NCBI RefSeq assembly: GCF_900128425.1
Contig: NZ_LT635781.1
Span: 126,815-190,814, forward strand
Reading direction: 5' to 3'
Length of the DNA stretch: 64,000 nucleotides
Source of the DNA: Anaerococcus urinomassiliensis
GTDB lineage: Bacteria > Bacillota > Clostridia > Tissierellales > Peptoniphilaceae
The notes below the pieces were generated by a model, which was not told the origin of the DNA, made no database searches, and saw nothing but the letters and a program-made list of their open reading frames with translations. A program made the translations under genes and the position numbers. Every line of letters begins with the position of its first letter. The first letter of the stretch is position 1. Below are positions 1-9,300 of the stretch, piece by piece.

Positions 1-947
1 ACGACGATATAACAGATTTTGAATCTGATTGGGTTTGGGAGAGAAAGTATGAGCTTGATAGTCTAGCTTATATCATGCAAACTGCTCATTTGTATTACGA
101 AAAGACAAAAAATTCATCTATATTTGATGATGAATTTATGAGAATTTTGACAAATGTAGTTGATCAAATTAAGCTTGAACAAAACCACGAAAACTCACCA
201 TATGAATTTGTAAGGCCAAATCCTGAAGCAGTCACAGAAACTCTAAGAACTGGCAAAAAAGGCTCTCCAGTAGCCTACACAGGCATGAGCTGGTCAGGTT
301 TTAGGCCAAGTGACGATTCTTGTATGTACCAATACCTAGTTCCTGCCAATGCATTTACAGTTGTAAGCCTTAGAAGACTTGCTGATTGCTTGATTGATGC
401 CGGCAAAGATAATGACCTTGCTAATAAGATGAAAAATCTTGCTGATGAGATTGACAAGGGAATAAAAGAACACGGAAAAATTAATGATGATGAATTTGGT
501 GAAATTCTAACTTATGAAGTTGATGGACTTGGCAATAGCAATTTTATGGATGATGCCAATGTTCCAAGCCTATTATCCCTTGCTTACCTTGATTACATGG
601 ATAAGGACGATGAGCTTTACAAAAACACTAGAAAGGCAATCTTATCAGATAAAAACCACCTTTATTATGAGGGAAAGGCTGCTAAGGGTATAGGAAGTGA
701 CCATACTCCAAAAGATTATATATGGCATATAGCCCTAGCTATGCAAATGATGACATCAACAGAAAAAAGCGAACAAGAAGAAATCCTCCACTATTTTGAG
801 ACAACACATGATGATAAGTATTTGATGCATGAAGGTTTCCATAAGGATAATCCAAGTAAGTACACAAGAGATTGGTTCTCATGGTCAAATTCTATGTTCT
901 GTGAGGCTGTTTTAAGATACATAGGCCTTGAAATGATCAAGGCCTAG
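1..947 (+). CDS. GH125 exo-alpha-1,6-mannosidase (5' partial)
   Basis: The reading frame is open from the window edge (first complete codon at base 3), so the true start lies upstream. The segment before the first ATG at 75 already matches the family (WERKYELDSL), so 75 is not the start. The protein resembles the metal-independent GH125 alpha-mannosidases that remove alpha-1,6-mannose from N-glycan cores. The family signature YTGMSWSGFRPSDD and the C-terminal TRDWFSWSNSMF are present. No signal peptide can be judged because the N-terminus is missing. Its 3' end overlaps the convergent RpiR gene by 11 bp. With the neighbouring GH1, GH29 and GH2 genes it forms a glycan-degradation locus. The family call is confident; the exact linkage is inferred from the family. 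Confidence 0.88.
   Translation, partial: DDITDFESDWVWERKYELDSLAYIMQTAHLYYEKTKNSSIFDDEFMRILTNVVDQIKLEQNHENSPYEFVRPNPEAVTETLRTGKKGSPVAYTGMSWSGFRPSDDSCMYQYLVPANAFTVVSLRRLADCLIDAGKDNDLANKMKNLADEIDKGIKEHGKINDDEFGEILTYEVDGLGNSNFMDDANVPSLLSLAYLDYMDKDDELYKNTRKAILSDKNHLYYEGKAAKGIGSDHTPKDYIWHIALAMQMMTSTEKSEQEEILHYFETTHDDKYLMHEGFHKDNPSKYTRDWFSWSNSMFCEAVLRYIGLEMIKA
922..946. terminator. Hairpin spanning both stop codons of convergent genes
   Basis: TAGGCCTTG (922-930) and CAAGGCCTA (938-946) form a perfect 9-bp stem with a 7-nt loop. It lies across the overlapping 3' ends of the mannosidase and RpiR genes and contains both stop codons. No T-run follows on either strand, so it is not a standard intrinsic terminator. 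It may block exonucleases or slow polymerase. Confidence 0.45.
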
Positions 948-1677
948 TAGCTTCGTAGATTTCACAGACTATATCTATAGAGACAATAAGGGGTGCCATT
1001 TTTGAGATGTTAAACTCATAAGTTGAATATGATGGAGTCAGAAAAACAAAGTCTGATTTTTGGGCCAAGGTAGACTTAGGACTTCTGGTGAGGGATAGGA
1101 TTTTCGCCCCCTTTTCAAGAGCGTTATCAACCCCTTCTAGAAGGTTGGTATTTTCCCCGCTTAGGGAAAGAGCTATTAGTAAGTCTTCCTTATTTAAGCT
1201 ATTGGTCAAAAGATTAATGGCATAAGGTTCCTTGGCGTAGTCAGAATTTATAATATTCATTTCATTTAATTTGTAGACAAATTCATTGGCGGCAAGGCCA
1301 GATGTGCCTATGCCAATTATTGCGATTTTGTGAAATTGGTCCAAATTCTTGATAAAATCATCAAGCTTAGGATCTACTTGCCCTATACTAGAAATCATAT
1401 CTTCATATATGGACAAAGATTTGTAAGTCCTATTATCAGTTAAAGATTTGAGGGCGTAGCGAAACTCGAGATATCCATTGAAACCAAGTTTTTGTGAAAA
1501 CCTAGTGGCGGTAGCTGTGGACACATAAAAAGTTTTGGCAAATTCATTTATAGAAAGATTTGAAATATCGGACTCTAAACTTTTTAATTTTTTGACTATG
1601 GCTTGCTCACTTCTAGAAAGTTTTATATTATTTTTGCTGATTATATCCATTATAAAATCATATGAATTGTTTGACAT
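937..1677 (-). CDS. MurR/RpiR-family transcriptional regulator
   Basis: This 246-aa protein has the usual two-part layout. An N-terminal RpiR helix-turn-helix covers about residues 1-75 (NEFAKTFYVSTATATRFSQKLG), and a sugar-isomerase (SIS) domain covers about residues 105-240, with the phosphosugar-binding pattern IGIGTSGLAAN and LSLSGENTNL. Family members sense phosphorylated sugars and control catabolic genes. The start is supported by AAGGAG five bases before the ATG. It is divergent from the ROK/GH1 genes across only 40 bp, so it probably controls that unit and perhaps the whole locus. The ligand cannot be read from the sequence. Confidence 0.88.
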   Translation of the reverse strand: MSNNSYDFIMDIISKNNIKLSRSEQAIVKKLKSLESDISNLSINEFAKTFYVSTATATRFSQKLGFNGYLEFRYALKSLTDNRTYKSLSIYEDMISSIGQVDPKLDDFIKNLDQFHKIAIIGIGTSGLAANEFVYKLNEMNIINSDYAKEPYAINLLTNSLNKEDLLIALSLSGENTNLLEGVDNALEKGAKILSLTRSPKSTLAQKSDFVFLTPSYSTYEFNISKMAPLIVSIDIVCEIYEATRP

Positions 1678-1717
1678 AATAACTCCTTATTAGATTATTA
1701 TAACATAAAGGGAAAAA

Positions 1718-2614
1718 ATGTATTTAGTATTTGATATAGGTGGATCATCCACCAAGTACGCTTTAATAGAAAACGATATGATTATCGAGAAATCTTCAAA
1801 GGCTCAAGCGAAAACAATGGATGAATTTGTGAAGTTTTTTGAAGATACAATAATATATTACCAAAATAAATATAAAATCGAGGGCATAGGCTTATCTTCT
1901 CCGGGAACAGTAGACCCTCTCACAGGCAAAATTCTAGGCCAATCAGCTGTGGAATTCATCACAGAATATAATTTTGCCTACCATTTAGAAAATAGATTTT
2001 CTTTGCCAGTAGCTATAGAAAATGATGCAAACTGTGCAGCCCTTGCCGAAGTTTATTACGGAAAGTACAAAAAAGATTATATAGCTTTTCTTATAATTGG
2101 TTCAGGAATTGGAGGAGCTGTTGTAAATAAAGGGAACATAGTAAGGGGTGCCAAGCTAGAAAGCGGTGAATTTGGCTATATGCTACTAAAAAATGAAGAC
2201 GGTAATTATGAAAACTTCTCAACTCTTGCAACTTTACCGAATGTAAGGCGCAAGATGGTAGAAAAATATGGAATTAAAGATACAACTTATCAAATTTTTG
2301 ATAAGTACTTTAAGAAAGAAGAGCCATATTTTTCCCACGTTGACCTGATGTTTGATTACCTAGCCATGGGCATTTATAACATTGCATATACAATTGACCC
2401 GGAAATCATTTATCTAGGCGGTGGAATTTCTTCTGATGAACGCTTTATAAATGAGCTAAAGAAAAAGCTTCAAAGTGGAATCTTTGCTAGCAAAGAATAC
2501 GACATCAGACCTGTATCATTTTTTAATGACAATAACCTCTACGGAGCCTATGCTAATTTAAAAAAGACAATCAAAGAAGGCAGAAGCCTTAAACAAAGGA
2601 GTGAAGATGATTAA
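1718..2614 (+). CDS. ROK-family sugar kinase, possibly beta-glucoside kinase
   Basis: This 298-aa cytoplasmic protein is an ASKHA-fold ROK kinase. The N-terminal phosphate loop is DIGGSSTKYAL, the catalytic-base region is ENDANCAALAE, the second phosphate motif is GSGIGGAVV, and the adenosine motif is YLGGGISS. The HxxxGH/Cys zinc motif of classical ROK glucokinases is absent. The gene overlaps the next one (GH1) by 8 nt, so they are translationally coupled. The GH1 enzyme carries residues expected for 6-phospho-glycoside substrates, so a beta-glucoside kinase role (ATP-dependent phosphorylation of an imported disaccharide) is a reasonable inference. A hexose kinase or a regulatory ROK protein are alternatives, but no DNA-binding domain is present. 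Confidence 0.8.
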   Translation: MYLVFDIGGSSTKYALIENDMIIEKSSKAQAKTMDEFVKFFEDTIIYYQNKYKIEGIGLSSPGTVDPLTGKILGQSAVEFITEYNFAYHLENRFSLPVAIENDANCAALAEVYYGKYKKDYIAFLIIGSGIGGAVVNKGNIVRGAKLESGEFGYMLLKNEDGNYENFSTLATLPNVRRKMVEKYGIKDTTYQIFDKYFKKEEPYFSHVDLMFDYLAMGIYNIAYTIDPEIIYLGGGISSDERFINELKKKLQSGIFASKEYDIRPVSFFNDNNLYGAYANLKKTIKEGRSLKQRSEDD

Positions 2615-3989
2615 ATTTCCACAGGGTTTCCTATACGGATCTGCCACAAGTGCTGCTCAATCTGAAGGGGCGGCAAGTCTTGATGGCAAAAGTGAAAGTA
2701 CTTGGGATTTTTGGTACAAAGAAGACCCGTACAAATTTCACAATCTAATAGGACCCGAAAAAACAACGGATATTTACCATAACTATGAAAAAGATGTAGA
2801 ATTACTAGAGAAAACTGGACATTCAGTATTTAGAACCTCCATTGGCTGGTCTAGACTAATACCAGATATAGATGGAGGAGTTAACCCAAAGGCAGTCAAA
2901 TTTTATAGGGATTATTTTTCAAAAATCAAAGAGAAAAACATAACCCTATATATAAACTTATTTCACTTTGATATGCCTATGTATCTGATGGATATTGGTG
3001 GTTGGACCAACAAAGAGACTGTAAAGGCCTATGTTTCTTATGCAAAGAAATGCTTTGAACTCTTTGATGATTTGGTTGACGGCTGGTTTACCTTTAATGA
3101 ACCAATAGTCCATGTCCAATGCCAATATATGAGCGGCCACCACTATCCGGCGGAAGTAAATCCACAAAAAGCCATTCAATGTGCTTTTTACACCCAGCTT
3201 GCCAGTGCTTCAGCTATAAAGGCCTACAAGGTAATGGATGGTAAGAAAAAAATCGGAATAATACTAAATCTTACACCATCATATCCAAGAAGTGACAATG
3301 ATGGAGATCTAAAAGCTGCCGAAATTAGCGAGCTGTTTAATACAGCTTCATTTTTGGATCCATCTGTTAAAGGTTATTATCCAAAAGAATTAGTAGACAT
3401 AATAGCGAATGAAGATTTATTGCCAGAATACACAGACCAAGATTTACAAATAATCAAAGAAAACACCATAGACTTTTTAGGTGTAAACTATTATCAACCA
3501 CTAAGAGTTATGGAAAATCCATATCTTTATAAGGATGATGCAATGTTTTCTCCAGGCAAGTATTATATGGGCTATGATATGCCAGGCAAAAGAATGAATC
3601 CATATCGAGGTTGGGAAATTTATCCAAAGGCCCTATATGATATTGCAATAAATATACGAGATAATTACGGCAATATAGAGTGGCTAGTCACAGAAAATGG
3701 TATGGGCGTAGAAGATGAGGAACGCTTTAGAAAAGATGGTCAAATCCAAGATGACTACCGCATAGAGTTTTTCAAAGAACACCTATACTGGCTTTCTAAG
3801 GCCATAGAAGAAGGGGCAAATTGCAAGGGCTACCAAGTTTGGACCTTCATAGATTGCTGGAGCTGGCTAAATGCATATAAAAACCGATATGGTTTAGTTG
3901 AACTAGACCTTAAGACAGGAGAGCGTAGGATTAAGAAATCTGGTGAGTGGTTTTATGAACTTAGAAAAAACAACGGATTTGAACTCTGA
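2607..3989 (+). CDS. GH1 beta-glycosidase, likely 6-phospho-beta-glucosidase
   Basis: This is a complete GH1 TIM-barrel enzyme (460 aa). The acid/base Glu lies in TFNEP (about residue 165) and the nucleophile Glu in TENGMG (about 362). The C-terminal segment IDCWSWLNAYKNRYG has Ser where free-sugar beta-glucosidases have Glu (FEW), followed by Lys and Tyr. That is the pattern expected for binding a 6-phosphate. The ATG at 2607 is preferred over the in-frame GTG at 2601 because AAAGGA then sits six bases upstream. There is no signal peptide, so it is cytoplasmic. It is coupled to the ROK kinase upstream, and its end overlaps the fucosidase start. Phospho-specificity is an inference from the motif. 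Confidence 0.88.
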   Translation: MIKFPQGFLYGSATSAAQSEGAASLDGKSESTWDFWYKEDPYKFHNLIGPEKTTDIYHNYEKDVELLEKTGHSVFRTSIGWSRLIPDIDGGVNPKAVKFYRDYFSKIKEKNITLYINLFHFDMPMYLMDIGGWTNKETVKAYVSYAKKCFELFDDLVDGWFTFNEPIVHVQCQYMSGHHYPAEVNPQKAIQCAFYTQLASASAIKAYKVMDGKKKIGIILNLTPSYPRSDNDGDLKAAEISELFNTASFLDPSVKGYYPKELVDIIANEDLLPEYTDQDLQIIKENTIDFLGVNYYQPLRVMENPYLYKDDAMFSPGKYYMGYDMPGKRMNPYRGWEIYPKALYDIAINIRDNYGNIEWLVTENGMGVEDEERFRKDGQIQDDYRIEFFKEHLYWLSKAIEEGANCKGYQVWTFIDCWSWLNAYKNRYGLVELDLKTGERRIKKSGEWFYELRKNNGFEL

Positions 3990-5277
3990 TCAACACTTTG
4001 GCTTAAAAGAAACTTTTGATGGCACATTGCCAGAATACCTTGGGCCATTGCCAAATACTTCCCAAGTTAATTATCTAGTAGAAGGATGTGGGGCTTTCTT
4101 GCACTTTGGTATGAACACTTATACCGAAGTAGAATGGGGCAATGGCAAGGAAAGCCTTGATGACTTTACCATGACTGACTTTGACTACGAATCCTATGTA
4201 AAAACTTTGAAGGATTTGGGTTTTAAAAGACTTATTTTTACAGCCAAACACCACGATGGTTTTTGCATGTGGGATACAAAAGAGACTTCCCACAAGATTA
4301 CTAATACTAGCTATGGTAAGGATTTTCTTTATGAGCTATCAAAAGCTTGCACTAAGTTTGATATGGATATGGGCATATATCTTTCACCGTGGGATGTCCA
4401 CGAGCCTACTTATGGAAGTGGGGATGCCTATAACAAGTTTTATATTAATCAGATCAAAGAGATTGTAAATAATCCCATATACGGCAACAAGGGCCATTTT
4501 GTAGAATGGTGGTTTGACAACGCCAAAGATGAGAATTACCCAGATCAAGAATATGATTTTGAAAGTTTTATGGCAGAGATTAGGAAAAACAATCCTGAAA
4601 TCTTATTTTTTGGGGTCGGGGCTATGGGTGGCATCCACTGGGCTGGTAACGAGTTAGGCTTTGCCCCAAGTGAAAATGCTCCTAGGCTTAAAAAGGATAC
4701 TTTTCAAATAGACTACGATTCTGCCTTTAGGTCAGCTGTGGGACACAATGAAGACTATGTTTTTTCTATAAGCGAATGCGACACTTCAGTTACCGACCGT
4801 TGGTTTTCTCACAAGGATGAGAGAATAAAATCTATAGAAGAACTTTTCGAAATATACCTTAAATCTGTAGGACGTGGGGGTGTTTTGCTATTAAACATTC
4901 CTGCCAACAAGAGCGGGAAAATAGATGATAAAATCATAGAAAGATTAAAAGAAACTAAGGAAAAGGTTCAAGAAACTTTCTCTAAAAATATAGAAGATGA
5001 TATCTTAATAAGTTGTGATGACATAGGAAGTGAATACTATATTAGTGTAGAAAATCCTAATAATCTTGATATAAATTTTGTCACAATTGGGGAAGATATT
5101 AGAAAAGGATCACGCTTCACTCATGGATATATATTCATAAATGGAGAAAGATTTAATATCGACTCTATTGGAAATAGGCGTATTTTCGACCTAAGACCTT
5201 ATAGAAATATCAAGAAATTAAGACTTGCCTTGTATGGAGCAAGCAAGCTATACATTAACGATTTTAAAATTTATTAG
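3955..5277 (+). CDS. GH29 alpha-L-fucosidase
   Basis: The protein resembles compact GH29 alpha-L-fucosidases of about 440 aa. It has the N-terminal GAFLHFGMNTYTEVEWG, the substrate-pocket FTAKHHDGFCMWDT, and the nucleophile Asp in WWFDNA. A short beta-sandwich-like tail follows from about residue 340. No signal peptide is seen, so it probably acts on imported or released fucosylated oligosaccharides. The start is ambiguous: GTG at 3943 or ATG at 3955. The latter has GGTGAG just upstream and is given here. Both lie inside the GH1 gene, so translation is coupled. It ends the ROK-GH1-GH29 operon. The compact layout suggests the alpha-1,3/1,4-specific subfamily, which is only an inference. Confidence 0.88.
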   Translation: MNLEKTTDLNSDQHFGLKETFDGTLPEYLGPLPNTSQVNYLVEGCGAFLHFGMNTYTEVEWGNGKESLDDFTMTDFDYESYVKTLKDLGFKRLIFTAKHHDGFCMWDTKETSHKITNTSYGKDFLYELSKACTKFDMDMGIYLSPWDVHEPTYGSGDAYNKFYINQIKEIVNNPIYGNKGHFVEWWFDNAKDENYPDQEYDFESFMAEIRKNNPEILFFGVGAMGGIHWAGNELGFAPSENAPRLKKDTFQIDYDSAFRSAVGHNEDYVFSISECDTSVTDRWFSHKDERIKSIEELFEIYLKSVGRGGVLLLNIPANKSGKIDDKIIERLKETKEKVQETFSKNIEDDILISCDDIGSEYYISVENPNNLDINFVTIGEDIRKGSRFTHGYIFINGERFNIDSIGNRRIFDLRPYRNIKKLRLALYGASKLYINDFKIY

Positions 5278-5314
5278 TTTATATGTATAAATGTAATATT
5301 TCCCCTTCAAATAA

Positions 5315-5323
5315 TGTTATAAT
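5315..5323 (+). promoter_or_regulatory. Extended -10 promoter of the ROK fructokinase gene
   Basis: TGT-TATAAT forms an extended -10 about 57 bp before the ATG of the next gene. No good -35 is present at 17 bp, as is common for extended -10 promoters. Confidence 0.45.
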
Positions 5324-5379
5324 GAAACTATAGGAAAATTTTAAAATCAATATTTGGGCTTTTAGGAAAGGAGCAATAT

Positions 5380-6240
5380 ATGTACGGTTCAATAGAACTA
5401 GGTGGAACAAAAATAAGGTGTGGGATTTTTGACGATGGGGGAAAACTCCTCACAGAAGATAGGATAAAAACGGCTGACCCATATGACAATGTAGAAGAAA
5501 TTGTAGAATTCTTCAAGGACTCTGATATAAAATCTATTGGCATTGGGGCATTTGGTCCAATTGATGTGGACAAAAATAGCAAAACTTATGGGTCTATTCT
5601 AGCTACGCCAAAAAGGCTTTGGAGAAATTTTGACTTGCTTGGTGAGCTTAAGAAGAAATTAGACCTACCAATGGGACTTACAACAGATGTTGGAGCAAGT
5701 GGTATTGGTGAATATGAATTGGGAGCAGCAAAAGAGAAGACAAGCTCGCTATATTTAACTATAGGCACAGGTATAGGTGGTTCCTACATACAAAATGGTA
5801 AATTGCTTGAAGGATATTCTCACCCTGAAATGGGCCACTTTGAACTTCCAAAAGAAGATGGAGATGACTTTGAAGGAGTGTGCGATTATCACAAAAATTG
5901 CTTTGAAGGCCTTTGCTCAGGACCTGCTATAGAAAAAAGAGCAGGAGAAAAGGGAGAAAATCTCGACATCTCAGATAAAGCCTTTGCCATAACCGCAAAA
6001 TATATAGCTAAGGGTCTTTATACCTACACAGCAATTCTTCGTCCACATATCATAATAATCGGTGGAGGAGTTTGCAATAAGGAAGGCATGATTGATAAAA
6101 TCAGAGAAGAATTTGACAAGATAAAGGGCGACTACCTTGTTTTGCCAGATAGTAAAGAATATATAGTATTCCCGGAACTAGGCAACGAGGCTGGCCTTAT
6201 AGGTGGCTATGTACTTGCAAAAGAGATAGCACGAGACTAA
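5380..6240 (+). CDS. ROK-family fructokinase / mannokinase
   Basis: This 286-aa protein resembles the ScrK/GmuE-type ROK fructokinases of Firmicutes. It has ELGGTKIRCGIF (phosphate 1), the GTGIGGSYI motif, and a zinc site with HPEMGH followed by CDYHKNCFEGLCSGPAI; the His and Cys ligands are all visible. The adenosine motif is IIIGGGV. It catalyses ATP-dependent phosphorylation of fructose and, in relatives, mannose. GGAAAGGAG precedes the ATG. It has its own promoter and faces the GH2 gene across a hairpin terminator. Mannose released by the GH125 enzyme or fructose from catabolism are plausible substrates. Confidence 0.85.
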   Translation: MYGSIELGGTKIRCGIFDDGGKLLTEDRIKTADPYDNVEEIVEFFKDSDIKSIGIGAFGPIDVDKNSKTYGSILATPKRLWRNFDLLGELKKKLDLPMGLTTDVGASGIGEYELGAAKEKTSSLYLTIGTGIGGSYIQNGKLLEGYSHPEMGHFELPKEDGDDFEGVCDYHKNCFEGLCSGPAIEKRAGEKGENLDISDKAFAITAKYIAKGLYTYTAILRPHIIIIGGGVCNKEGMIDKIREEFDKIKGDYLVLPDSKEYIVFPELGNEAGLIGGYVLAKEIARD

Positions 6241-6312
6241 AAAAAGGACTTTATGACCTAAACCCCAAAATCCGCAATACGGATAGAGGGGTTCAGCTCA
6301 TTAGTCCCTTTT
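6241..6312. terminator. Nested bidirectional terminator hairpin
   Basis: An outer stem AAAAAGGACT / AGTCCCTTTTT (one bulge) encloses ATGACC/GCTCAT, AACCCC/GGGGTT and an inner ATCCG/CGGAT hairpin. A-rich and T-rich ends on the two sides allow termination from both directions between the convergent ROK and GH2 genes. The outer arm includes the GH2 stop codon. Confidence 0.75.
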
Positions 6313-9300
6313 TATTGTAAATTTTCTTATTTGTGATGAATCTTCAGCTTGCAATAATATTATCCACTTTTTCTTTCGTCTGATTGTAGTAATTGATGCA
6401 TTTTCTTTTGGGCTTATGGAAACCACTTCGATTTTACCATCACAGATATATTCGCTAGCCTTAAGTTCATCATCTGAAAGCATGTAATCATTTACTTCCA
6501 ATGACTCAAATTCAGTTGAATTATAAATTCGTGCAAGTTTTTTTATATTATACAAAGATATAATTTCCAGTTTACAAGCCTTATCTTCAAAGACAATTGT
6601 TAAATAAGTTGCCTTAACAGGGTCAAATTCATAAGTATATTCGCCCTTATTTTTAGTCATTTGGTAATTAATTAGAGTCCCCTTATCGTAAGTCATAGCT
6701 TCAGATACATAAATTTTTATGTCAGGATTTTTCACTTTGCTAATGACTAGTTTAGCAAAAACTTGCTGGGTGGCAAATCCTAGGGTGATCTTATTATCGT
6801 CTACTTCCTTGATCAAGGCAAGATTAGCTATATCAGCATTTATTATTTGTTTTTCACATTCAACTCTTACAAATGCACTTGCTTCTAGCCTTTCTTCTCC
6901 TATATTTCCATAGCCTTTGACTAATAATTGCCCTTCTTCTCTAAGGTCGTCTTCATTAATGTCATCCCAAGAGATATCTATGAAATTACCACTAAGCTTG
7001 CCCTTTTTATCTACTAGTTCCAATTTGTGGGGAAGTTTTGGATATATGTTTGGCAAGGTTGTTGTGGAATAATTTAAGATGCTTAAGCCCTTTTCTCCTA
7101 TGAAAGATGGAGTCTGTATCTCTTGATTAATTTCTTCTCTGATATTAAAAGTATTTGGACTTTCTTTAAGGTCAATTTTAAGGCTTGCTTCTTTAAGACC
7201 AGGACTTGTAATTTTTGCTTCTATTGGTTCAAGTCCGGATTTTCCTCCTATGATTGCAAGGAGTTTGCCAGCAAAGGCTTTTTTCTGACAAACTTTAAAG
7301 GAACCCATATCTTCTTGAAATCCGTTGTCAAGGCCTAGGAGGATTGCATTTTCTGATAGATCTACATTGATCAAATTATCCGCATTTGTAATGAGATTAT
7401 CATTTTCATCAACTATGTCTATTGTGACATAAGCTAAGTCATAAGAATCGTTATATATCCTATTTTTATTTGCCCTTGCCATAATTTTTGAGGCCTTACC
7501 ACTTGTATTGATAATACTTCTACCAACAGTTTGGGTTATTACGCGGCCCTTTTCATCATAAGCTATAGCTTGGATGCTTCCTTCTTCAAATGGGATTTCC
7601 CATTGGGCGTATAGGGAAAAGCCACGTTTTCTAGCATTATTAGATTTATATTTGTGGCCAGCCTTTGTCATTTGGCTTACAAAATATTCTTTGCCATAAG
7701 ATTTGATCTTGCCATTTTGATCCTTGTAGACTAGCTCTACTGAGCTAGCATTTGTGTAGCAGATGACCTTAACTTTACCGTCATTTATTACGACTTCACC
7801 TTCATTCCAACTTGGTAATAGATGGCAGGTGACATCCTTATCATTCCACAAGCTCCTATAAAGATAGTAGGCATCTTTTGGAAATCCTGCTAAGTCTATT
7901 ATGCCGAAGTATGAAGAGCGAGGACTTGGCCAATTATCGACAGGACCTCTGTCTACACCGTTAAAGGGAGTAGGTTCTCCAAGATAGTCAAAGCCTGTCC
8001 ACACAGCTTCTCCAGCCACATAGTCTCTTGTTATGATATCATACCAAGCATCAGATGCATGGCTACCCCAGGCAACTTTTGATGTGTCATATGAAGATAG
8101 CTTTCTATCTTTAGGTAGATAGTCTAATTCAAACCTGTCATAAACTGACCTGGAATTGATATTTGAAGCTGTTTCGCTTGCCCGAAGTACCCAATCTGGG
8201 TAATCTTTGTGGATTTTATCATAGCGACCGCCTTCTGTATAATTAAGGCCAACCATGCCAGAAGCTTTATTAACCTTATCATCGATATCAATCAGTTCGT
8301 CGACATAGTCATATCTTAAGATATTATCTCCAATTGTAAGCCATCTTTTAGAATCGACTTCTCTGGCCCATTTTATGAGACTTGCTGCTAGATTTGGATA
8401 CAAGGATAAACTTGACCAATCAGTTCCCTCCATTATTTCATTCCCTATAGATATCATAAAAATAGCTGGGGAATTGTAGTCTCTTTTGAGGACTTCTTTT
8501 AGGGAAAACTCTGCATAAGTCATAGAAGGATTTGAGCCTAAAAGCATACTTTTGCCAATTTCCTTTTCAAAATAGGTGGAAAAATCATTGTAATTGTTGT
8601 TTTTATCCAAAATCCACCCGTCAAAAATCTCACTTACTACTAGCATGCCTTTTTTATTGCATAGATCAATCAAAGTTTTACTTGCTGGGTTGTGGGAAAG
8701 CCTAATGGTATTGGCTCCCATATCCTTTAATATATCGATCTTGTATTCAAGGGCTGATTTATAATCACAGGCTCCTAGGGCGCCGTTGTCGTGGTGGAGG
8801 CATACTCCCTTTATCTTGATATTTTTGCCATTTAAGGAAATGCCTTTTTGAGGATCTTTTTCTAAGCTTCTAAAACCGATATCTGCTACATTTTCATCAA
8901 TAGATACACCATCTAGTAAAATCTCTGACTTAAGCTGGTATAAGTTTGGATTTTCCAAGTCCCATAAAGAGATATTATCTAGTTCAAAAGGTAAATCTAT
9001 ATTATTTTTGCAAGCTGGATTGATAGTAAATTCTTCGCTTGTAAGCTCTTTTATTAACTTATTTTTAAAGTATAAGGAGTGCTTAATTTTAAAAGTTTTT
9101 GTATCTGTATAATTGTTGGATACTTGAGCTTTCACATTTACTTTGACGTGTTTATCATCTATTTCATAGTCAATCTTTGGTCCGTATATGCCAAAGTTTA
9201 GCCTATCTTTTACAAGTATATTTACAGACCTATAGATGCCAGAACCAGAATACCAGCGGGAAGATGGGACTTGGTGGTTGCATCTTATAGCTAGGAGATT

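Noticed and set aside
5278..5379. Riboswitch in the leader of the fructokinase gene
   Set aside because: The leader is short and AT-rich with no aptamer landmarks; only an extended -10 is visible.
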